Shown here: piece after piece, positions 54,499 through 62,859 of the stretch
How the letters are laid out: the number at the start of each line of letters is the position of its first letter
Position numbering within the stretch: position 1 is the stretch's first letter
Source: Acidiluteibacter sp963716125
GTDB lineage: Bacteria; Bacteroidota; Bacteroidia; Flavobacteriales_E; Vicingaceae
DNA: 64,000 nt
Direction: 5' to 3'
NCBI GenBank assembly: GCA_963716125.1
Contig: OY970294.1
Coordinates: 124,001 to 188,000 of the forward strand
Made by a program: the position numbers and the translations under genes
Notes under the pieces: generated by a model
What the model saw: the letters and a program-made list of their open reading frames with translations, nothing else
Told to the model about the DNA's origin: nothing
The model's database searches: none

Positions 54499-55287
54499 CT
54501 ACAAACTACCCGTTCTACCACCATCCACTGGAATGTTTATTCCATTGATGTAACTTGCAGCTGGAGAAGCTAAAAATGCTGCGGCATTGGCTACTTCTTC
54601 TGGCTGCGCTACTCTATTCATTGGCACTTGTGCTTCCATTCCTTTCATAACTTCATCTTCGCCTTTTCCAGTTTTTTTAGCTTTATTACTCACTATTTGT
54701 GATAATCTTTCGGTGGCAGTGGCTCCAGGCAATACATTATTAACCGTTATTCCATATTTTCCCAATTCATTTGCCATTGTTTTTGACCAGTTTCCTACTG
54801 CACCTCTAACGGTATTACTTACTCCTAAACCTGTCAGTGGAATTTTTACAGAAGTAGATATAATGTTGATTATGCGGCCATAACCACTATCTATCATACC
54901 TTGCTTCACTGCTGTAGCCAATATATGGTTGTTAATTAAATGCATAGAAAATGCACTTTCAAACTCATCTGTCGTTGCATTTTCAATCGGCCCAGCTGGT
55001 GGCCCTCCAGTATTGTTAATTAAAATATTGATGGTTTTTCCACCTGCTAAATAATTATCAATCGCTCTTTTTACTTCTGTAGATTGACTAAAATCTGCAA
55101 CTATATATTCGTGTTTTTGACCTTTATCACTATTTAATTCTTTTAAAACTGTTTTTAGTTTCTCTTCATTTCTTGCTAAAAGAGTAATATTAGCTCCCAT
55201 TGAAGCCAATTCTTTGGCAATGGCTTTTCCTATTCCTGCTGTACTTCCGCTTACTAATGCTCTTTTGTTGGTCAAATCTAAATTCAT
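54499..55287 (-). CDS. SDR-family oxidoreductase with altered YxxxK motif
   Basis: The 262-residue Rossmann protein has the NAD(P) loop SGSTAGIGKAIA (13-24), a structural NNTGGPP motif and the C-terminal INIPVDGGRTGSL typical of classical short-chain dehydrogenases. The active-site Ser is retained (S144/S146), but the YxxxK region reads S157-N-T-V-R161, so the catalytic Tyr and Lys are absent. A recognised SDR subgroup shares this SNT pattern, so it may be an unusual enzyme rather than a dead one. It heads the minus-strand run to 53172. Confidence 0.85.
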   Translation of the reverse strand: MNLDLTNKRALVSGSTAGIGKAIAKELASMGANITLLARNEEKLKTVLKELNSDKGQKHEYIVADFSQSTEVKRAIDNYLAGGKTINILINNTGGPPAGPIENATTDEFESAFSMHLINNHILATAVKQGMIDSGYGRIINIISTSVKIPLTGLGVSNTVRGAVGNWSKTMANELGKYGITVNNVLPGATATERLSQIVSNKAKKTGKGEDEVMKGMEAQVPMNRVAQPEEVANAAAFLASPAASYINGINIPVDGGRTGSL

Positions 55288-55346
55288 ATCTTTCTTTTTT
55301 AAAGGTCTAAATTAGCTAAAGCAATTTTAATCTCAAATTTGTTGAA

Positions 55347-55354
55347 TAGCTTTG
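55347..55354 (+). promoter_or_regulatory. Promoter -7 element of the haaO-acmsd pair
   Basis: TAGCTTTG is an exact TAnnTTTG match, 53 bases before the ATG at 55407. No good -33 element is visible. Confidence 0.45.
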
Positions 55355-55406
55355 TAGAAGATGAAAATCTTATTACCTTAGAAGTTCAATTAAAAAATAT
55401 CAAATC

Positions 55407-55931
55407 ATGGCAATCAGAAGACCTTTTAATTTTAAAAAATGGATTGACGAAAATCGTCATTTATTAAAACCACCAGTTGGAAATAAACAAGTATATGAAG
55501 ATGCCGAATTTATTATAATGGTCGTTGGTGGACCTAATGCACGCCAAGATTATCATTGGGAAGAAGGGGAAGAGTTTTTCTATCAGTTGGAAGGGGACAT
55601 TATTGTTAAAATTCAAGAAGATGGAAAAGCAGTAGAAGTGCCCATTAAAGAAGGAGAAATTTTCTTATTGCCTGCTAAAGTTCCACATTCACCAATTCGC
55701 TCTGAAGGTTCCATAGGTTTGGTTATAGAACGCAAGAGAACCAACGGAGAAAAAGATGGACTGCTTTGGTTTTGTGCTAATTGCAATAACAAATTATACG
55801 ATGAGTATTTTGTACTAAATAGTATCGAAAAGGATTTTATTCCTGTATTTAAAAAGTTTTATGCTTCTGAAGAATTGCGTACTTGCAATAAATGTGGTAC
55901 AGTAATGGAAGTGGACGAAAGATTTTCATAA
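55407..55931 (+). CDS. nbaC: 3-hydroxyanthranilate 3,4-dioxygenase
   Basis: The enzyme opens 3-hydroxyanthranilate to 2-amino-3-carboxymuconate semialdehyde in tryptophan (kynurenine) catabolism. The 174-residue cupin shows the iron ligands H50, E56 and H94, with the substrate arginines R46 and R98 at the known spacing. The C-terminal rubredoxin-like pair CANC and CNKC is of the bacterial type. Its partner ACMSD follows 3 bases downstream. Confidence 0.95.
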   Translation: MAIRRPFNFKKWIDENRHLLKPPVGNKQVYEDAEFIIMVVGGPNARQDYHWEEGEEFFYQLEGDIIVKIQEDGKAVEVPIKEGEIFLLPAKVPHSPIRSEGSIGLVIERKRTNGEKDGLLWFCANCNNKLYDEYFVLNSIEKDFIPVFKKFYASEELRTCNKCGTVMEVDERFS

Positions 55932-55934
55932 AAA

Positions 55935-56951
55935 ATGGCAGAGCTGCTCACAATAGACATTCACACTCATATTTTACCTGAAAATATCCCCAACTTTCGT
56001 GAAAAGTTTGGTTATGGAGGGTTTATACATTTAGATCATCACAAACCTTGCTGTGCACGGATGATGATGGACAATAAATTTTTTAGAGAAATAGAAGATA
56101 ATTGTTGGTCCGCTGAGGCACGTATGAAAGAATGTGGTCATCATCACGTTGATGTTCAGGTTTTATCTACAGTTCCTGTTATGTTTTCTTATTGGGCAAA
56201 ACCTCTTGATTGCCTAGAAGTTTCTAAATTTTTAAATGATCACATTGCAGAAATTGTAGTGCGTTATCCTAAAAGGTTTATTGGACTAGGAACAATACCG
56301 ATGCAAGATCCAGAGTTGGCAATTGAAGAGTTAAAAAGATGCAAGGAAATAGGTTTAGCAGGCATTCAAATTGGGAGTCATGTCAACGATTGGAATTTAA
56401 GTTCGCCTAATTTATTCCCAATTTTTGAAGCAGCTCAAGATTTAGGAATGTCCATTTTTGTGCATCCATGGGATATGATGGGGAAAGATAAAATGGAGCG
56501 TTATTGGTTGCCTTGGTTAGTAGGAATGCCAGCAGAAACTTCCTTAGCCATTTGTTCCATGATTTTTGGTGGTGTATTTGAAAAATTACCCAATTTAAAG
56601 GTTGCTTTTGCTCACGGTGGTGGTTCTTTTCCTTCAACTATTGGTAGAGTAGAACATGGGTTTAATGTTAGACCCGATTTATGCGCGGTTGATAACAATA
56701 TAAACCCTAGAGAATATTTAGGAAAGTTTTATATCGACTCCTTAGTGCATGATCCTAAAGCATTGGATTTTGTGATAGAAACAATGGGTGAAGATTTTGT
56801 CGCATTAGGGACAGACTACCCTTTCCCTTTAGGAGAATTAGAACCAGGAAAATTAATTAAAGGAATGAATTATTCGGATCAATTAAAAACTAAATTGCTT
56901 TCAGATAATGCTTTAAATTGGCTTTCCTTAGATAAGAAACAGTTTATTTAA
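55935..56951 (+). CDS. nbaD: 2-amino-3-carboxymuconate-6-semialdehyde decarboxylase (ACMSD)
   Basis: This amidohydrolase-superfamily zinc enzyme decarboxylates the product of the upstream dioxygenase, steering carbon toward acetyl-CoA and away from quinolinate. The 338-residue protein begins with the metal HxH (H10, H12 in IDIHTHIL). Further ligands are the His in FVHPWDMMG and FAHGGGSFP and the Asp in ALGTDYPFP. It is coupled to the dioxygenase gene with a 3-base spacer. No kynureninase or monooxygenase gene lies nearby. Confidence 0.94.
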   Translation: MAELLTIDIHTHILPENIPNFREKFGYGGFIHLDHHKPCCARMMMDNKFFREIEDNCWSAEARMKECGHHHVDVQVLSTVPVMFSYWAKPLDCLEVSKFLNDHIAEIVVRYPKRFIGLGTIPMQDPELAIEELKRCKEIGLAGIQIGSHVNDWNLSSPNLFPIFEAAQDLGMSIFVHPWDMMGKDKMERYWLPWLVGMPAETSLAICSMIFGGVFEKLPNLKVAFAHGGGSFPSTIGRVEHGFNVRPDLCAVDNNINPREYLGKFYIDSLVHDPKALDFVIETMGEDFVALGTDYPFPLGELEPGKLIKGMNYSDQLKTKLLSDNALNWLSLDKKQFI

Positions 56952-57019
56952 TTTCCCTATTGTCTGATTAAATTAATATGTTAAAAACATTTACTCAATT
57001 TTTTGATTTATCATTTTTT

Positions 57020-57185
57020 ACTTTTTGGTGAGCAAAAAGTAAAGCAAAAAGCTCAGCCGTTATAAAAAATAAAGACTATCATCAAATTACTTAAGTTCAG
57101 CCGGATGATCTTCTCGGTCCACCTTCGAAGCTTTCCGGTTTCTCTAAAGTAATTCTTCAGCTATTCTTTATTTTTTATAAATGGC
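57020..57185. repeat. Nested inverted-repeat element (MITE- or REP-like)
   Basis: ACTTTTTG (57020-57027) pairs with CAAAAAGT (57033-57040). Farther on, GCCGTTATAAAAAATAAAGA (57056-57075) pairs with the complement at 57164-57185 apart from one extra base and one mismatch. Inside, AATTACTT/AAGTAATT segments form a second level. The whole would fold as a long hairpin. Similar ACTTTTTGG...CAAAAAGT tracts are common between Bacteroidota genes; only one full copy is in this window. Confidence 0.65.
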
Positions 57186-57374
57186 AGTCCTTTTAAAATA
57201 AAATCATCAATAAAATGATTGGATTAATTTATAACGTATTAATTAATAGAATTTAACTTTGACAGAAATTTATTTTTAAATTAATAATTTAGTTTTTATC
57301 AGACATCACTGATTTAATTTGTTTGAAAGAGCGTTAAAAATCAAATTAATCAAAGGGGAAATAAGATTTAATCT

Positions 57375-57382
57375 TAACTTTG
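57375..57382 (+). promoter_or_regulatory. Promoter -7 element of the purF paralogue
   Basis: TAACTTTG is an exact TAnnTTTG match, 40 bases before the ATG at 57422. A second match lies at 57253-57260. Confidence 0.5.
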
Positions 57383-57421
57383 CCCCTCATATTTTTTTAG
57401 GGTGCTAAATAGCAATATTTA

Positions 57422-59323
57422 ATGAGCGATTCAATTAAACACGAATGTGGGATAGCCCTTATTCGACTTTTAAAACCTCTCGACTACTACATCAAAAAGT
57501 ACGGGACTGCGACCTACGGAATAAACAAGCTATATCTTTTAATGGAAAAACAACACAACAGAGGCCAAGATGGTGCTGGAGTTGCTAACATTAAATTTGA
57601 TATGAAACCTGGGGATCGCTATATTAGTAGACATCGTTCTAATAGCAATCAACCCATTCAGGATGTGTTTGATAAAATTAATCAAGGCATACAAGATGTG
57701 TATGATAAAGATTCTGAATTGCTCAACGATGTGCAATGGATGAAAGAGAATGTTGGCTTTACTGGTGAATTATTCTTGGGTCATTTGCGTTATGGCACTT
57801 TTGGAAGAAATAGTATAGAAAATTGCCATCCATTTTTGCGACAAAACAATTGGATGACACGTAATTTAGTGGTTGCAGGTAACTTTAACTTAACCAATGT
57901 TGACGAATTGTTTGATCTTTTGGTAAGTATTGGTCAGCATCCAAAGGAGCATTCAGATACTGTAACGGTACTTGAAAAAATAGGTCATTTCTTAGACGAA
58001 GAAAACAATAGATTATTCAAGGAATATAAAACTTTGGGCTATGGCAATGAAGAAATTTCTGCTATGATTGCCAAAAAGTTAGATGTACAATCTATCTTAC
58101 AAAATGCTGCTGAAGATTGGGATGGCGGATATGCAATGGCTGGCTTAATTGGTCATGGAGATGCCTTTGTATTGAGAGATCCATCTGGCATCCGTCCTGC
58201 TCATTATTATCAAGATGATGAGGTGGTAGTAGTTACATCAGAAAGACCAGTTATTCAAACGGCTTTTAATGTTCCTTTTGAATCCATTAAAGAAATTAAA
58301 CCAGGTCATGCTTTAATTATCAAAAAAGACGGAACAGTTGCAGAAAAAATGGTGAGAGAGCCATTAAAAGAAACCCAATGTTCTTTTGAAAGAATCTATT
58401 TTTCAAGAGGTAGCGATACTGATATCTACAAAGAAAGAAAAGAATTAGGAAGATCTATAACACCCGAAGTTTTAAAAAGTATTGATTATGATTTAGACAA
58501 TTCGGTTTTTTCTTTTATCCCAAATACTGCTGAAACAGCTTTTTATGGAATGATAAAAGGAATGGAAGATTATATCAACCAAAACCAATTAAAAGAATTA
58601 AGAGCTTTAGGAGCAGATGCTACAGATGAACAAATCACTAAAGTTTTATCCAAAAGAGCTAGAGCAGAAAAAATAGCGATTAAAGATGCTAAATTGAGAA
58701 CTTTTATTACCCAAGATAGTGGAAGGGATGATTTAGTAGCCCATGTTTACGATGTAACTTATGGGGCTGTTGTAAAAGGCAAAGATAATTTGGTGGTTAT
58801 TGATGATTCTATTGTTAGAGGAACGACTTTAAAGCAAAGTATATTTAGAATTTTAGATCGATTAGGTCCTAAAAAAATAATCATAGTTTCTTCTGCACCA
58901 CAAATTAGATATCCTGATTGTTATGGTATTGATATGGCTAAGTTGGGCGATTTTATTGCTTTTAATGCGGCTATTACCTTATTAAAAGAAAAAGGGAAAG
59001 ATGCTATCATTACTGATGTATATAAAAGATGTAAAGCACAGGTAAATTTGCCAAAAGAGGAAATTCGCAACTATGTAAAGGAAATTTATGCACCTTTTTC
59101 TGCTGAAGAAATTTCTAAAAAGATTAGTGAATTGCTTCGACCAAAAGAAATTAATGCAGAAATCGAAATCATCTATCAAACTATTGAAGGCTTGCATGCT
59201 GCTATTCCTAACCATAAAGGAGATTGGTATTTTACAGGGAATTATCCCACACCAGGAGGAAACAAAGTGGTAAATAAAAGTTTTATCAACTATGTGGAAG
59301 GGATTGATGAAAGAGGGTATTAA
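57422..59323 (+). CDS. Long amidophosphoribosyltransferase (PurF paralogue)
   Basis: The 633-residue class II glutamine amidotransferase has the catalytic Cys at C9 in HECGIAL, implying removal of an 8-residue leader. The glutaminase domain carries NRGQDGAG and GHLRYGTFG. The phosphoribosyltransferase domain has PRPP loop VVIDDSIVRGTT (about 458-469). It is over 120 residues longer than standard PurF, with an insertion around the ELLNDV region and a C-terminal extension. It probably makes phosphoribosylamine or a related product; a second, standard purF elsewhere in the genome is likely. Confidence 0.82.
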   Translation: MSDSIKHECGIALIRLLKPLDYYIKKYGTATYGINKLYLLMEKQHNRGQDGAGVANIKFDMKPGDRYISRHRSNSNQPIQDVFDKINQGIQDVYDKDSELLNDVQWMKENVGFTGELFLGHLRYGTFGRNSIENCHPFLRQNNWMTRNLVVAGNFNLTNVDELFDLLVSIGQHPKEHSDTVTVLEKIGHFLDEENNRLFKEYKTLGYGNEEISAMIAKKLDVQSILQNAAEDWDGGYAMAGLIGHGDAFVLRDPSGIRPAHYYQDDEVVVVTSERPVIQTAFNVPFESIKEIKPGHALIIKKDGTVAEKMVREPLKETQCSFERIYFSRGSDTDIYKERKELGRSITPEVLKSIDYDLDNSVFSFIPNTAETAFYGMIKGMEDYINQNQLKELRALGADATDEQITKVLSKRARAEKIAIKDAKLRTFITQDSGRDDLVAHVYDVTYGAVVKGKDNLVVIDDSIVRGTTLKQSIFRILDRLGPKKIIIVSSAPQIRYPDCYGIDMAKLGDFIAFNAAITLLKEKGKDAIITDVYKRCKAQVNLPKEEIRNYVKEIYAPFSAEEISKKISELLRPKEINAEIEIIYQTIEGLHAAIPNHKGDWYFTGNYPTPGGNKVVNKSFINYVEGIDERGY

Positions 59324-59368
59324 GATTTAGTTTATTTAAAGAATAAATAAATATTTCAGTTTTCCTTG

Positions 59369-59376
59369 TATATTTG
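59369..59376 (+). promoter_or_regulatory. Promoter -7 element of the STAS-like gene
   Basis: TATATTTG is an exact TAnnTTTG match, 86 bases before the ATG at 59463. Confidence 0.45.
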
Positions 59377-59462
59377 CGCACCTCATCGGTCTATAAAAGT
59401 CATTTTAGACTGATTTTCACAGCATAAACATCTACACCTGCTTATTTATAGTATTATTTGAA

Positions 59463-59873
59463 ATGAAGATGTTGCCAAACGATTATATTTTAGTTAAAGA
59501 GTTGTACCATACTTTTATCTTTTATAGCAAAGAGTATAATTGTATAAAAGTGAGCTTTCAACCTTCAGCAGTTATTGAAAAAGATCAAGCTGAAGAGATT
59601 ATAATAGCTATTCATGACTTTGCAAAAGATAACAAAAGTTATTTGCTAGTGGATGGAATGGGAGATTTTATCAGTGTAGATAATTCTGCTATGAAAGCAT
59701 TTTCTTTGGCTAGAAACAAAAAGCATGTTTCCATTGCTACTGGATTAATCGCAAAAGGATTAGCAAGTAGAATGGTCGGCAATTTTTATATTAATATTCA
59801 CAAGACGAAATCGCATACCAAATTATTTAAAACAGAAGAAAAGGCTTATAATTGGTTATTTAAGCAAAAATAA
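59463..59873 (+). CDS. STAS/SpoIIAA-like small protein
   Basis: The 136-residue soluble protein resembles the SpoIIAA/STAS-like fold: strand KVSFQPS, helix EEIIIAIHDFAKD, strand SYLLVDG, then LIAKGLASRMVGNFYI and a late TKLFKTEEKAYNWLF. A role in small-molecule or protein regulation is possible but unproven. The stop is eight bases from the convergent T9SS gene end. Confidence 0.6.
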   Translation: MKMLPNDYILVKELYHTFIFYSKEYNCIKVSFQPSAVIEKDQAEEIIIAIHDFAKDNKSYLLVDGMGDFISVDNSAMKAFSLARNKKHVSIATGLIAKGLASRMVGNFYINIHKTKSHTKLFKTEEKAYNWLFKQK

Positions 59874-59881
59874 TAAGGCAA

Positions 59882-60766
59882 TTATTGCTTCATCAACTTT
59901 CTATTTGCTGTTCCTTTTTCGTTTTGTACTTTCAATAAATACACTCCATTTTTTAAATCACTTATATCCAACTGATAACTTGATTTATAAATAGGTTGAA
60001 CTATTCTTTGAATTAATTTACCATCTAATGATAATACTTCAATCATTTGAATTTCTTCTTGATCTTTAAAGCTAATTGTTACTTGATCAGCAGCAGGGTT
60101 TGGGAAAACTTGCAATGAAGCATTCTTTTTTTCCAACTCATCTAAACCAACAATGATTGCATCACAACTATCTCTATTTGGATCTTGATAAAACCCAATG
60201 GTACTATCTTGATAACATCTTAAACCGCCTCTAGGATCATTATCTCCCCAAGGCGTAAAAAAGTATAACGCACCTAAACCTTCTACAGCTTTATCCTCTA
60301 AATAAATTCCAACATTGTTTGATTTGAGATGCTGTACCTTTCTGCTTACTCCGTTGATTAGCATACTGCTCACAGAATCAATGGTCACTGTAACAGGAGA
60401 ATAGGTATTATCATAAAAAGTATAGGCATCTCCTTTATTTAATGCAAAATTATACAAAGTATCTCTCATCATAGTAGAATTACTATCCAAATAGAAAAAA
60501 TAGATCACTTGTCCATCATTTTGAATATAATGATATTCTGTAAGCGTTGGAGCCCCATTAAAATTGTATTGTATCTCTTCTAATTTTTGACAAGCAAAAC
60601 TATTGATGTTGGTATCTTTTACTGTTTCAAGTGTTGCATATAACCTATCGAAAGGGCCAACACCATTTATATTATAATGCCCAATGGCTCCTACTTGAGA
60701 GTAATTTTGGCTGAATGCGCTAAAGCTGATGATAGCTACGGCAAAAGAGAATATTAATTTTTTCAT
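59882..60766 (-). CDS. T9SS type-A substrate, unit copy A
   Basis: The 294-residue secreted protein has a signal peptide ending AFSQ and a C-terminal T9SS type-A sorting domain (about 217-294) with QVFPNPAADQV and GVYLLKVQNEKG. The middle part has no motif I recognise. The gene is 3 bases downstream of the 508-residue T9SS gene on the same strand. A truncated and frameshifted copy of its 5' part lies at 62668-62856. Confidence 0.85.
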   Translation of the reverse strand: MKKLIFSFAVAIISFSAFSQNYSQVGAIGHYNINGVGPFDRLYATLETVKDTNINSFACQKLEEIQYNFNGAPTLTEYHYIQNDGQVIYFFYLDSNSTMMRDTLYNFALNKGDAYTFYDNTYSPVTVTIDSVSSMLINGVSRKVQHLKSNNVGIYLEDKAVEGLGALYFFTPWGDNDPRGGLRCYQDSTIGFYQDPNRDSCDAIIVGLDELEKKNASLQVFPNPAADQVTISFKDQEEIQMIEVLSLDGKLIQRIVQPIYKSSYQLDISDLKNGVYLLKVQNEKGTANRKLMKQ

Positions 60767-61910
60767 AATTTATTGTTTTAGGATTTTACTGTAATAAAAT
60801 TGATTATTCGTTTGAACTTTTAAATAATAGATTCCTTGAGTGAAATTTTCAATATGTATTGAGTTATACTTATTTTGTTGATGTCTAGTATCCAAATTAT
60901 ACACTTCTTGACCTTTTGAATTATACAATTTAATATTTATTTGTTCTTCTTTTAAATTTGGAATAGTAAAACTAAAAGAGTTTGAAGTAGGATTTGGAAA
61001 AACAATTAAAGGTGCATTTTTATTGTTCACTTCATTTAAACCAACTGTTATATCATGCAGCCTAATGATAGGTTGACTGCGTTGACCATCCCATTTTAAG
61101 AAATTGCCGACTACATAATATCCTCCTTGAGCTGAGGGGATTATTTTATTGACATACGCATGAATTTGTAAGGAAGGCCATGCTCTGCTGCTATCTGGCC
61201 CAACTCCTGTAAAGTATTGCGGTTCAATATTACCGAAAGCATCAGTTTTGACAATATCAATTTTGTTATATCCTTGATAATTTCTAAAATCACCCCCTAT
61301 TAAATATCCTCCATCTGTAGTTGGAGCAATAGTAAAAACGTGCATCGCATAACCTCCACCACCAAAAATATCAGAAGTATCTCTTATGCCATTTTGAAAA
61401 TTAAATGTACTGTCTATACTGCCATCTGAGTGAAGTTTAACGACGTGATAAAAACGAGAAGTATCTCCTGCTAATAAAAATCTACCTATAATAAAAAAAC
61501 TGCCATCAGATTCCACCTGAATAGGTCTAAAGTAGGAATTTGCATAAACTGTTGATAAAGGCGATTTAAAAGTAGTATCCACTTCACCATCTAAAGCAAT
61601 ACGAGCTAAACCATCAATGGCTTGGTTATCATAAAATTTAAAATAAATGGTTGAACCATAAACTAAAAGCCGATTGCTATCATAAGCCAAGAAGCCTAAT
61701 GGTGGATAAGAATCGGCATCTTTAGTATAAGTACTATCCCAATTGCCTTGAGGGTCTAATTTTACAATATACCGATGCGGAAAAGTATCTTGACCACTGA
61801 TAATATCACAACCGCCATTATTCCCTTGAGGATTAGAAAATAATGAAGAACCATCTTTAAAAAAGTAAGGGTAATTTGATGATCCACATCTTATTGTTCT
61901 TCTTCTGTTT
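60576..61910. repeat. Tandem duplication, copy A (in-window part)
   Basis: This stretch matches 62668-64000 (copy B), offset about 2090-2092 bases. Copy A begins within the 294-residue gene and runs through the 508-residue gene; the match continues to the window edge. Confidence 0.9.
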
Positions 61911-62296
61911 AAGCGCCAATTCAGGTTGGAAATATTACCAAATGTATCTGCACGCCAGACACTTCTTCCATTACAAGATATAAAAGTAGTATCATTAATA
62001 GGAAAAAAAGTGGTGCTTCTATCTCCAAAATCTCCTCTAAATTGTTTATTAAATTCACCGTTATGAAAAAGGCTGATATGCCCACGATAATGAATACCAT
62101 TAGCAAAATGATAAAAAGTGCCAGTTAAATACAATTTATTATTCAATTCGAAAATATCGTTAATTTGACCACCATCATATAAATCACTAAAATCAATGGA
62201 AGATTGAAAGGAAGAATCAATAGAAAAAGGTGCAATCTGCCCTTTTAGGACAGATTGCACCATGAATAAAAGAAATATATACACAAATTTTTTCAT
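60770..62296 (-). CDS. T9SS type-A delta-60-like repeat protein, unit copy A
   Basis: The 508-residue protein has a signal peptide ending LKGQ, a body with delta-60/propeller-like repeats (GEVDTTF, GSIDSTFNFQNG, GGYLIGGDFRNYQG) and a C-terminal T9SS type-A sorting domain (IVFPNPTSNSFSF, QGIYYLKVQ). It is likely exported to the surface. A minus-strand -7 element lies at 62343-62350. The gene is partly duplicated at 62860-64000. Confidence 0.88.
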   Translation of the reverse strand: MKKFVYIFLLFMVQSVLKGQIAPFSIDSSFQSSIDFSDLYDGGQINDIFELNNKLYLTGTFYHFANGIHYRGHISLFHNGEFNKQFRGDFGDRSTTFFPINDTTFISCNGRSVWRADTFGNISNLNWRLNRRRTIRCGSSNYPYFFKDGSSLFSNPQGNNGGCDIISGQDTFPHRYIVKLDPQGNWDSTYTKDADSYPPLGFLAYDSNRLLVYGSTIYFKFYDNQAIDGLARIALDGEVDTTFKSPLSTVYANSYFRPIQVESDGSFFIIGRFLLAGDTSRFYHVVKLHSDGSIDSTFNFQNGIRDTSDIFGGGGYAMHVFTIAPTTDGGYLIGGDFRNYQGYNKIDIVKTDAFGNIEPQYFTGVGPDSSRAWPSLQIHAYVNKIIPSAQGGYYVVGNFLKWDGQRSQPIIRLHDITVGLNEVNNKNAPLIVFPNPTSNSFSFTIPNLKEEQINIKLYNSKGQEVYNLDTRHQQNKYNSIHIENFTQGIYYLKVQTNNQFYYSKILKQ

Positions 62297-62342
62297 CTTA
62301 ATTTTGCATTATAATTTTTCCTGTTTGGAGGACTTTGTTATC

Positions 62343-62350
62343 CAAATATA
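62343..62350 (-). promoter_or_regulatory. Promoter -7 element of the T9SS unit copy A
   Basis: On the minus strand this reads TATATTTG, an exact TAnnTTTG match 46 bases before the start at 62296. Confidence 0.45.
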
Positions 62351-62496
62351 TTTTAAAGACGTCAAAAGCCTAAATCTCGTTGATTTAACTTTAATAAAAG
62401 TACTCAAAAATTGGATAATTCCAAATAAATTTGTTTTGTTGTCTTTTAAACTGGAGGAAATTTAGTTTTTAAAATAAGCGGTTTCTATTCACTACT

Positions 62497-62652
62497 TCAA
62501 TTTTTAGGTTGAATACTAGCCCATTCAACAAATTTAAAATCTCGAATTGAAATGTGGTCTCCGTCCAATTTGGAGTAATCTAAAATCTTTAAAACAGCCA
62601 CAATTGGGTATTTGTTTTTGGTATGAATTAAACCTTTATTTGAGATCCATTA
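62497..62652 (-). pseudogene. 3' remnant of an unidentified gene
   Basis: On the minus strand this frame encodes about 50 residues ending at a TGA, including IHTKNKYPIVAVLKILDYSK and ISIRDFKFVEWASIQPKN. The residue pattern is protein-like, unlike the AT-rich noncoding spacers. Upstream it is cut by a TAA about five codons before the protein-like part. It sits between the two copies of the duplication, so it seems to be the tail of a gene replaced or disrupted there. Family unknown. Confidence 0.5.
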
Positions 62653-62667
62653 TATCCATATTGAGTT

Positions 62668-62856
62668 TCTTCTAATTTTTGACAAGCAAAACTATTGATG
62701 GTGGTATCTTTTACTGTTTCAAGTGTTGCATATAACCTATCGAAAGGGCCAACACCATTTATATTATAATGCCCAGGCTCCTACTTGAGAGTAATTTTGG
62801 CTGAATGCGCTAAAGCTGATGATAGCTACGGCAAAAGAGAATATTAATTTTTTCAT
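62668..62856 (-). pseudogene. Truncated, frameshifted copy B of the 294-residue T9SS gene
   Basis: This carries the first 63 codons' worth of the gene at 59882-60766. The signal peptide is identical, but a 2-base deletion near 62775 (GCCCAGG where copy A has GCCCAATGG) shifts the frame, and it reaches a stop after about 32 residues. Homology ends at 62668; the rest of the gene is missing and other sequence follows. Confidence 0.88.
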
Positions 62857-62859
62857 AAT

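Larger units (their letters stand above)
56952..57421. other. Intergenic region with nested inverted repeats and promoter elements
   Basis: No gene is seen. The left part holds a short hairpin (57020-57040) and a long imperfect inverted repeat (57056-57185). The right part holds two -7 matches, TAACTTTG at 57253-57260 and 57375-57382. Confidence 0.7.

Noticed and set aside
62262..62465. 67-codon plus-strand ORF antisense to the T9SS signal peptide and promoter
   Set aside because: It overlaps a supported gene start and promoter on the other strand and its translation has no recognisable pattern.
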